A stretch of DNA of 64,000 nucleotides from Piliocolobus tephrosceles. Lineage: Eukaryota; Chordata; Mammalia; Primates; Cercopithecidae. The notes beneath the pieces are model-generated. The model did no database searches. It was not told the origin of the DNA and was given only the letters and a program-made list of their open reading frames with translations. Shown one piece after another: positions 57,393 through 64,000 of this stretch. Both the position numbers and the translations under genes were made by a program. Location of the stretch: the NCBI RefSeq assembly GCF_002776525.5, contig NC_045439.1, positions 158,379,773-158,443,772 on the forward strand. Direction: 5' to 3'. How positions within the stretch are numbered: the first letter of the stretch is position 1; every line of letters starts with the position of its first letter.

Positions 57393-57449
57393 TTCAGTTG
57401 TGTCCTCTTCTTCCTCTTCCTCTGAAGTCACTTCCTCTGTTGTCCCATT
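57393..57449 (-). pseudogene. UBE2Q2: UBE2Q2 exon 4-like segment, splice sites intact
   Basis: On the minus strand a pyrimidine-rich tract ending TCTTATTTCAG (acceptor at 57450-57452) precedes a 57-bp, 19-codon exon in phase 0, followed by GTAGGT (57387-57392) as donor. It translates as NGTTEEVTSEEEEEEDTTE. The first 15 residues match the acidic stretch I know from UBE2Q2 (ubiquitin-conjugating enzyme E2 Q2), whereas UBE2Q1 reads quite differently here. The end (DTTE) differs from the EEMAE-type ending of the human protein. This acidic stretch lies N-terminal to the E2 catalytic fold, so the exon carries no active-site residue. Because the linked first exon is broken and exons 2 and 3 were not found, it is annotated as part of a broken copy. 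Confidence 0.82.
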
Positions 57450-57452
57450 CTG

Positions 57453-58660
57453 AAATAAGAGAAAGAATCTGCCAGGGTTACACAGGCTGAATACAGGCTA
57501 AGTCCATTAGAAGACTGGTGCCATAGCTTTAGGGACAAACTTTCAAACATCTGTCACTGCAGTGCCGCTACCAGAGAGCTCATTAACATTAAATGTTTAT
57601 TTTTAAATCCAACTTTGATTTGACAAACAACAGTTGTCAGCTTTTAAAAACAGAACAAAAAAATAAAAGATTAGGAATAAAGAAAAGCAATCAGCCAAAT
57701 ATAAAGCAAAACCGAAAAAAATGTTAAAACAGAATCTTATTTAAAATAAGAACACATTTTACTTACATAGCTATGTGTATAAGATCAATGGCTTATCTTG
57801 TTTAAAATAAATATCACAAACTGTCCATTCCTTAAAATAACTACCTTTTTAACTTTGAAAAGCCTGAATCGTTACATAAATTCAATGGCCTTACATTTTA
57901 AAAGATCAGCTGTCTTATTTATAGACACTTTACAAAACTAAGAATTATGAAATGATTACTACCTTAGTAAAAAGCAAATTTTAGTCTTAAAAACATGTTA
58001 TTTACTATATAATACCTCTCTACAAGACAGAATTTACCAACTGACACAATTTACAATGATCAAGTTTAGAAATGAATTTAATGGGGTTTTAGGAAGGGCC
58101 TTCATACCCAGTCTGGGTAGAGTTCAAAAGATAAGCTCATAAGATACTGGCCACGGCACAGTATACAAATGCATCTTTAACCACAAAAGCCAGTACAGGT
58201 TAGAACCCAGAATATGTAGAAGATCAAGAAACTAGGATTCGGAGATGCAGTAAGACCAACAAAAGTCTCAGCACTTTCTAAGCATCTGTTCTCGGATACT
58301 CTGATGGAGTAATTCTTAAGAAAAACAAACCATCATCACAGAGGGTGTTAGAACTCTTCTGGATTAGTGAGCTGGAGAATGCCATGTAGACAAACATACC
58401 CATGCAGAATTAACTTGTATTTCCTTTAAATCTGCATCTCTTTAGACCTTGTTTTCTAAAAACTAAATGGAAAAAGGAAGCAAACAGCAGCTTTCAAAAT
58501 GTAATTCACCCCTTCTTCATTTCCCTAAATTGATACATTCCAAATCAAACTATTCTGGGTATCTAAAGAATATATACTTAGCCTACAAGTCCCAAAGACT
58601 TTGGTTGCATCAGTGATTGAAAGAGCGTTTTTGAAATGCTCATTTCAAAGCCTACCCAGA
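57453..58660. other. Unique AT-rich sequence, presumed intron of the UBE2Q2-like copy
   Basis: No repeat recognised. I looked on the minus strand for the UBE2Q2 exon 3 stretch (LLRQQLKWLI...) and for exon 2, and saw neither. Confidence 0.45.
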
Positions 58661-58672
58661 GAATCTGTTTTT

Positions 58673-58945
58673 GTTTATGTTTTTGTTTTTCTGAGACAGA
58701 GTCTTGCTCTGTTGCCAGGCTGGAGTGCAGTGGCACGATCTCGGCTCACTGCAACCTCTGCCTCCTAGGTTCAAGCGATTCTCCTGCCTCAGCCTCCCAA
58801 GTAGCTGGGACTACAGGCGCGTGCCACCACGCCCAGCTAATTTTTGTATTTTTACTAGAGACAAGAGTTTCACCACGTTGGCCGGCATGGTCTCCATCTC
58901 TTGACCTCAGGATCTGCCCACCTCGGCCTCCCAAAGTGCTGGGGG
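58673..58945 (-). mobile_element. Alu, antisense, 5' truncated
   Basis: Runs from 'tctgagacagagtcttgc' to 'cccaaagtgctggggg' and lacks the last 35-40 bp. Exact target duplication GAATCTGTTTTT at 58661-58672 and 58946-58957, so the truncation happened at insertion. Confidence 0.94.
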
Positions 58946-58979
58946 GAATCTGTTTTTAAAAAGCTCTCTGAGGTGATTC

Positions 58980-59110
58980 TGACATGCATCCATGCCTGTA
59001 ACCATCAGCCCAGTTACTCTCTTTCATTTTACAAATGACAAAGCTGAGCCCCCACCCCTCAAAAAGGGTAAGTAATTTAAAACAAAAAGTGAGTTAGGGT
59101 TGTGAAATCC
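58980..59110 (-). mobile_element. Probable MIR, antisense
   Basis: 'ctttcattttacaaatgacaaagctgagcccc' and 'gggtaagtaatttaaaacaaaaagtgagttagg' follow the antisense MIR core (attttacagatgaggaaactgaggc ... gttaagtaacttgcccaagg). Confidence 0.5.
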
Positions 59111-59694
59111 TAAGATGAATTTCATTTCAAGATGTGGCCTGGTCCTCCTTCCAAAATGTGGCCTGGTCTTCCCACCAAAATGACAGTATTTTATTAAAAA
59201 GAGTAAGTCTGCCACAGCAGCAAAAAAAAAAAAAAAAACCACACACACAGATACAAGGAGAATACCCTGAGTGAACTAAAACCACAGGGAGGTGCTGGAA
59301 GACACAAAGCAGATGGAATCAGACTACTGGGCTTGCAAAGCCACAAACCCAATCCAAATAATGGAGGGACCACTTTTTTTCCAGAAGAATCAAATATTGT
59401 TTACTGTACTTGTCTCAACAACAGTTGGTAAGGATCACCCTCCCATATAGGAAGCCTATCCTGATGGCCTCTTATTGTGAGTGTGAAAACCAGAGAGAAA
59501 AGACAGAATGTTTTTAATATAACTCAACACAGCAGCAAATCTTAGACTCCATCTCTGCCTTTTAACTCAGGAGCTAGAAAGCGCTCCTGCTAGCACCTCC
59601 CCCATCCTCATGCCCCAGGAGGAGCACGGGTCTGCAAACCAGGAGAGGGAGGCCACAACAGAAAAGAGTGACAATTCTGAAGACACTTGTGATG
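59111..59694. other. Unique sequence, presumed intron of the UBE2Q2-like copy
   Basis: An A18 run followed by CACACACA lies at 59223-59249. A tandem pair of related words ('atgtggcctggtc') occurs at 59133 and 59156. No exon recognised. Confidence 0.4.
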
Positions 59695-59729
59695 GTTAAT
59701 ACTAAGTGTCAACTTGATTGGATTGAAGG
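59695..59729 (+). mobile_element. Head of an ancient repeat
   Basis: 'gttaatactaagtgtcaacttgattggattgaagg' matches the start of the same family as at 41918; the rest is lost at the junction with the Alu. Confidence 0.5.
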
Positions 59730-59858
59730 AATCCCAGCACTTTGGGAGGCAGAGATGGGTCATTTGAGGTCAGGAGTTTGAGACCAGCCTGGGCAACATG
59801 GTGAAACCCCGTCTTTACTAAAGACATAAAAGTTAGGCAGGCGTGGTGGCAGGAGCGG
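59730..59858 (+). mobile_element. Alu middle fragment, sense
   Basis: Begins at 'aatcccagcactttggg' and stops at 'gcgtggtggcaggagcgg', so both ends are missing. It abuts the T tail of the next, opposite Alu. Confidence 0.9.
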
Positions 59859-60161
59859 TTTTTTTTTTTTTTTTTTTTTTTTAGAAGTCTCCTTCTTATC
59901 CCCCAGGTTTGAGTACAATGGCACCATGTTGGCTCACTGCAACCTCTGCCTTCCGGGTTCAAACGATTCTCCTGCCTCCGCCTCCCAAGTAGCTGGGATT
60001 AAGTCGCCTGCCACCACGCCCGGCTAATTTTTGTATATTTTAGTAGAGAGGGGGTTTCATCATGTTGGCCAGGCTGGTTTCGAACTCCTGACCGCAAGTG
60101 ATCCGCCCGCCTCGGCCTCCCAAAGTGCTGGGATTACAGCCGTCGGCCACTACGCCCGGCC
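59859..60161 (-). mobile_element. Alu, antisense
   Basis: T tail of about 23, complete antisense body ending 'ccactacgcccggcc' about 40 bp before the CpG island. Many CpGs survive in its right part. Confidence 0.94.
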
Positions 60162-60541
60162 AAAACCCCGAAAATCTTAAAGGCCTTTCCCCTTCCCCGC
60201 CTGGGCTCACAACAACGCCGGAGCCGCCCTACCCTGCTGTCGCGGTCCCGGGAGCAGGCCGGCTGACCCTGACTGTGGGCGACCATGGGTCCCGAGAGGG
60301 CGACGGGGGCCGAGAGAGGCCAGTAGCCCCCAAGCCAGCCCGTGCGAGGAGCCTGAGGACGCGCCCTCCGTCTCCTCCCACCCATGCCTCGCGCAGTCGG
60401 GGGCCGGGCTGGGCCAGTTGCGGGAGAAAGGGGCGGGGAACCGGGGCCTCTCCGGGGCAGGTTCCTCTTTGTCCCGGACTCCGGGCGCCCCTCCCTCTCT
60501 GCCCTCGCCCTGCCCCTCCAGGTCGCCGCCGGGCGCCTCAC

Positions 60542-60647
60542 CGTCCTGTTGCAGTGGAGCATGAGCCTCCGCTGAGGCTCCTGGTTTTTGTGGAAGATAG
60601 ACAGACGCCAGCAACCTCAGTTTGGCCTTGAACCCTGACACAGACAT
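60542..60647 (-). pseudogene. UBE2Q2: UBE2Q2 exon 1-like segment, deleted and frameshifted
   Basis: The minus strand has ATG (60645-60647) followed by MSVSGFKAKLRLLAS, close to the UBE2Q2 N-terminus (MSVSGLKAELKFLAS). Then GTCT is doubled (GTCTGTCT, 60599-60606), which shifts the frame. In the shifted frame the text IFHKNQEPQRRLMLHCNRT follows, matching the two ends of the remaining exon (IFDKNHE... and ...LHCNIT) but with about 26 codons missing between. The exon ends at a GTGAGG donor (60536-60541). The length is 106 bp, i.e. 34 codons plus the extra 4 bp, so without the GTCT copy the exon would keep phase 0. Intron-like sequence follows the donor, so this is a genomic duplicate and not a processed copy. 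Role of the intact family: an E2 that carries ubiquitin for transfer to substrates; this copy cannot make its N-terminus. Confidence 0.85.
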
Positions 60648-60960
60648 CTTCCCCTCATCTCCCGTAGGAGGGACGGGGCACGGAAGCCGTCTGGAGCTGC
60701 TGTCATGGCCACGACCACCCGGCGAGGCCGCCTGGCCCAGCTCTCCTGGCTCCGCCTCTCCCCGCCGCCCAGACCCTCCTAGGAGCATCGCTGGAAAACG
60801 GCAAGGGGCACGAAGGCCTTGGCAGGAGCTGTGTGGCGGCCTGGGGGGCTGCTCCCTTTGTAACCAACTCCACCAACAGGAGGCGTGACTCCTGTCAAGC
60901 CGCAGTTTAAAAGGGCAACAGGGCAACGGCACCACTGCCTCCGCCACCGCCTGGGAAAGG
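60648..60960 (-). promoter_or_regulatory. Presumed 5' UTR/promoter of the UBE2Q2-like copy
   Basis: Upstream of the ATG on the minus strand. A 246-codon frame starting at 60947 reads through this region in frame with MSVSG and on past the donor to 60207. It shows no domain and is best explained by the scarcity of stops in CpG-rich DNA. Transcription start is not determinable by eye. Confidence 0.5.
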
Positions 60961-61145
60961 GCTGCCCTTCCCCTGCCCCGTAGCCCCTCGCTCCTGGGCG
61001 CACCCTTTTTGGAGGGTGCGCAAGTCTACAGCCTGCACGCGCTCCGGGCTGCCCCCTCCTCCCTTGACCCAGCACCTTTCTGCCTGACCCATCTGGTCCC
61101 TTCATCACACTCACCGACTGTAGCCTCAGGGTGGCGCAACCACCA

Positions 61146-61190
61146 ACTGTGTGTGTGTGTATATATGTGTGTGTGGGGGGGGGTGTGTGT
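61146..61190. repeat. (TG)n with G run
   Basis: TG repeats broken by TATATA, then about nine G, then TG again. Confidence 0.9.
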
Positions 61191-61334
61191 CCCAAGGGAA
61201 CAGAGCACTGCTGAGTTTAGGCTGATTATTAGCTTGTGGACTGTCAGCAAAATAGGGTCACGAGAAGGCTATGTGCTGTTTTGTCTTTTGTGGTGACATC
61301 ATGTTGCTCATGTTTTATATTTTTCAGTTCATTC
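61191..61334. other. Unique sequence
   Basis: Short stretch between the TG repeat and the L1. Nothing recognised. Confidence 0.4.
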
Positions 61335-63105
61335 GTTTTTTTATTATACTTCATGTTCTAGGGTACATGTGCACAACGTGCAGGTTTGTCACATATGTAT
61401 ACATGTGCCATGTTGGTGTGCTGCATCCATTAACTCATCATTTACATTAGGTATATCTCCTAAAGCTATCCCTCCCCCTTCCCTCCACCCCACAACAGGC
61501 CCCAGTGTGTGACGTTCCCCTTCCTGTGTCCAAGTGTTCTCATTGTTCAGTTCCCACCTATGAGTGAGAATATGCAGTGTTTGGTTTTCTGTTCTTGCGA
61601 TAGTTTACTGAGAATTATGGTTTCCAGCTGCATCCATGTCCCTACAAAGGACATGAACTCATCCTTTTTTATGGCTGCATAGTATTCCATGGTGTATATA
61701 TGCCACATTTTCTGGACATTTGGGTTGGTTCCAAGTCTTTGCTATTGTGAATAGTGTCACAATAAACATAGGTGTGCATGTGTGCATGTGTCTTTATAGC
61801 AGCATGATTTATGATCCTTTGGGTATATCCCCAGTAATGGGATGACTGGGTCAAATAGTATTTTTAGTTCTAGATCCTTGAGGAATCGCCACACTGTCTT
61901 CCACAATTGTTGAACTAGTTTACAGTCCCACCAACAGTGTAAAAGTGTTCCTGTTTCTCCACATCCTCTCCAGCACCTGTTGTTTCCTGACTTTTTAGTG
62001 ATTGCCATTCTAACTGGTGTGAGATGGTATCTCATTGTGATTTTGATTTGCATTTCTCTGATGGCTAGTGATGATGAGCATTTTTTCATGTGTCTATTGG
62101 CTGTATAAATGTCTTCTTTTGAGGAGTGTCTGTTCATATCCTTTGCCCACATTTTGATGGGGTTGTTTGTTTTTTTCTTGTAAATTTGTTTGAGTTATTT
62201 GTAGGTTCTGGATATTAGCCCTTTGTCAGATGGGTAGATTGCAAAAATTTTCTCCCATTCTGTAGGTTGCCTGTTCACTCTGATGATAGTTTCTTTTGCT
62301 GTGCAGAAACTCTTCAGTTTAATTAGATCCCATTTGTCAGTTTTGGCTTTTGTTGCCATTGCTTTTGGTGTCTTAGACATGAAGTCCTTGCCCATGCCTA
62401 TGTTCTCAATGGTATTGCCTAGGTTTTCTTCTAGGGTTCTTATGGTTTTAGGTCTAACATTTAAGTCTCTAATCCATTTTGAATTAATTTTTGTATGAGA
62501 TGTAAGGAAGGGATACATGTTTCAGCTATCTACTTATGGCTAGCCAATTTTCCCAGCACCATTTATTAAATAGGGAATCCTTTCCCCATTTCTTGTTTTT
62601 CTCAGGTTTATCAAAGATCAGATGGCTGCAGATGTGTGGTATTATTTCTGAGGGCTCTGTTCTGTTCCATTGGTCTATATCTCTGTTTTGTTACCAGTAC
62701 CATGCTGTTTTGGTTACTATAGCCTTGTAGTATAGTTTGAAGTCAGGTAGTGTGATGCCTCCAGCTTTGTTCTTTTGGCTTAGGATTGTGTTGGCAATGT
62801 GGGCTCTTTTTGGGTTCCATATGAACTTTAGCTTTTTCCAATTCTGTGAAGAAAGTCATTGGTAGCTTCATGGGGATAGCATTGAATCTATAAATTACCT
62901 TGGGCAGTATGGCCATTTTCATGATATTGATTCTTCCTATCCATGAGCATGGTATGTTCTTCCATTTGTTTGTGTCCTCTTTTATTTCCTTGAGCAGTGG
63001 TTTGTAAGAGGTCCTTTACATCCCTTGTAAGTTGGATTCCTAGGTATTTTATTCTCTTTGAAGCAATTGTGACTGGGAGTTCACTCATGATTTGGCTCCT
63101 AGGAA
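61335..63105 (-). mobile_element. L1PA-type L1, antisense, 5' truncated
   Basis: Starts at the antisense 3' end ('attatacttcatgttctagggtacatgtgcac') and proceeds through ORF2 ('ccatggtgtatatatgccacattttc', 'tttttcatgtgtctattggctg', 'atggccattttcatgatattgattcttcc') to 'gagttcactcatgatttggctc'. Low divergence, about 1.77 kb. Only about 7 T remain of the tail. A small deletion lies near 63010 where a 'ttctccttg' word is lacking. Antisense ORF2 fragments of 92-131 codons survive but are broken. No target duplication seen. Confidence 0.92.
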
Positions 63106-64000
63106 TGTCATCCTGGGCACGCCGTACCTGTTGTGCGGTCTGAGTCATGCTGCCAGGGCAGGGCATCCAGCTCCCAGCCTGGGAGTGCTAAGAGCCAAAT
63201 CTACTGCAGAGGACGGGTGAGAGTCAGGGTCCCAGCTCCTCTATCTGTCGGCAATCCAGTGATGATCCAGGATAAAACCTTAGAGTCCCATACACAGGGT
63301 CAACCCACAACACACCTCACAGGCCAGACAGGGACACACGGCCCTGTCCCTCCCTCCCAGGTACCATCATAGCTGCCAGCGTGTGACTGAAGGCAGGGTC
63401 CCTGGTCCCTGCTGAAGCACTATCGCCGGCCAGCAGGCTCACGCACCTTGGCCTGTTGCTCCTAGAGGTCGCCTCTGCTATTCAGACAAGGGGACCACAG
63501 TGCCTGCTGGCCTGGCTGAGCCCACCCACCTCCCCTGCCATGGACTCTCCCTCTTCTACTTTTCCCAGCAGGAAGGGCCCAGCCTCACCTATGTGACCTG
63601 CAACCCCTAACAAGCTGAGGCTCCCCTCTTAGACTTACAATTCTGTAGCCAGTGGAATCCGGCTGCCTGCCCTCCCTGCCTCCCCCAGGGTCCCTTCAGA
63701 GGGTCCCGGGCTTTCTGACCGCCCAGAGGGGGCTCCAGCGATCACTCCAGCCACCCATCCCTTTTAGCTTCATCATCCTGGTTCAAGCAGTGTTCCTTCT
63801 CTATCAGGCTTGGTGGCTGTTGCGTTGGGCTCCCCAAGGCGAGAGGTGGCCCCGGACCAGGGGTTGGAAGACCGGGTGACCAGAGAAGAGGGAAGCCCGA
63901 GGGGGGACGAGCATTGGTCTTAACAGAGGGTGCACTGCCTGCGTGCCGTGGACGAGGCCAGCGTGTGTGGGGTGGGGAGGACGACCACAGCCCCCAGGCA
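63106..64000. other. GC-rich, repeat-free sequence, unassigned
   Basis: From the L1 junction to the window end there is no recognisable repeat. GC content is high with scattered CpGs from about 63700. Plus frames of 75-79 codons show no known motif. It may be flank of a gene beyond the window. Confidence 0.45.

Larger units (their letters stand above)
60200..61110. promoter_or_regulatory. CpG island over a minus-strand first exon
   Basis: About 900 bp of GC-rich DNA dense in CpG, in sharp contrast with both flanks. It covers the UBE2Q2 exon 1-like segment and about 400 bp upstream of its ATG, as expected of a housekeeping-type promoter. Preservation of CpGs suggests it is, or was until recently, unmethylated in the germ line. 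I see no TATA box. Transcription from it is inferred. Confidence 0.8.

Noticed and set aside
63721..63745. CCCAGAGGGGGCTC as a second CTCF site
   Set aside because: Several core positions disagree with the consensus, so support is too weak.
1..64000. A bacterial-type system, CRISPR array, phage or tRNA/rRNA genes
   Set aside because: The sequence is primate nuclear DNA; tandem repeats found are microsatellites or small duplications, and no structural RNA gene was recognised.

Overview
This window is primate nuclear DNA, most likely from an Old World monkey. About thirty Alu elements, L1 elements of many ages, L2/MIR relics and MaLR LTRs cover well over half of it. The lineage call rests mainly on two young, nearly intact AluY copies (44307-44684 and 48505-48811). 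They share changes I associate with cercopithecoid AluYR-type subfamilies: CTCAAGCC in the left arm, GAGACGGGCGG, and CGGGCGAGGTGG after the middle A-rich region. This is recalled family knowledge, not a search. Two assembly gaps (100 N at 17914-18013, 10 N at 25992-26001) lie in low-complexity sequence.

Layout: 1-2705 is an Alu followed by the 5' half of an antisense L1 that carries an internal 143-bp duplication. 2706-6992 is repeat-poor, with a small GC-rich patch holding a perfect CTCF-type core. 7-11.2 kb holds an Alu and a long sense L1. 11779-12254 is a CpG-rich solo LTR with a clean 5-bp target duplication. 12.3-21 kb is mixed unique DNA with MIR, Alu and L1 pieces. 21.5-33.8 kb is almost solid L1/HAL1 in both orientations, interrupted by Alus, an L2, an MLT1 and two poorly named LTR-like relics. 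33.8-41.9 kb is mainly unique. 42-56.3 kb is Alu-dense and built on an old sense L1M/HAL1, with Tigger-type DNA transposons. 56.6-61.1 kb holds the only recognisable gene remnant. 61.3-63.1 kb is an antisense L1PA, and 63.1-64 kb is GC-rich DNA I cannot assign.

The gene remnant is on the minus strand. A CpG island (about 60.2-61.1 kb) covers a copy of the first exon of UBE2Q2 (a ubiquitin-conjugating E2 enzyme). The copy has lost about 26 codons and carries a 4-bp GTCT duplication that shifts the frame. About 3 kb downstream is a 57-bp exon matching the acidic exon 4 of UBE2Q2, with good splice sites. Exons 2 and 3 are not found between them. Retained intron sequence points to a DNA-level duplication, not retroposition. 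I call it a broken UBE2Q2-family copy.

No other protein-coding gene, tRNA, rRNA or CRISPR array could be supported. The long open frames elsewhere are Alu/L1 shadows or chance frames in unique DNA. Repeat subfamily names are from memory and approximate, and boundaries are good to about 5-30 bp unless target-site duplications are quoted. I see no new biological system. The best leads are the UBE2Q2-like locus, the CpG-rich solo LTR, the duplicated patch in an old L1, and several small structural oddities.
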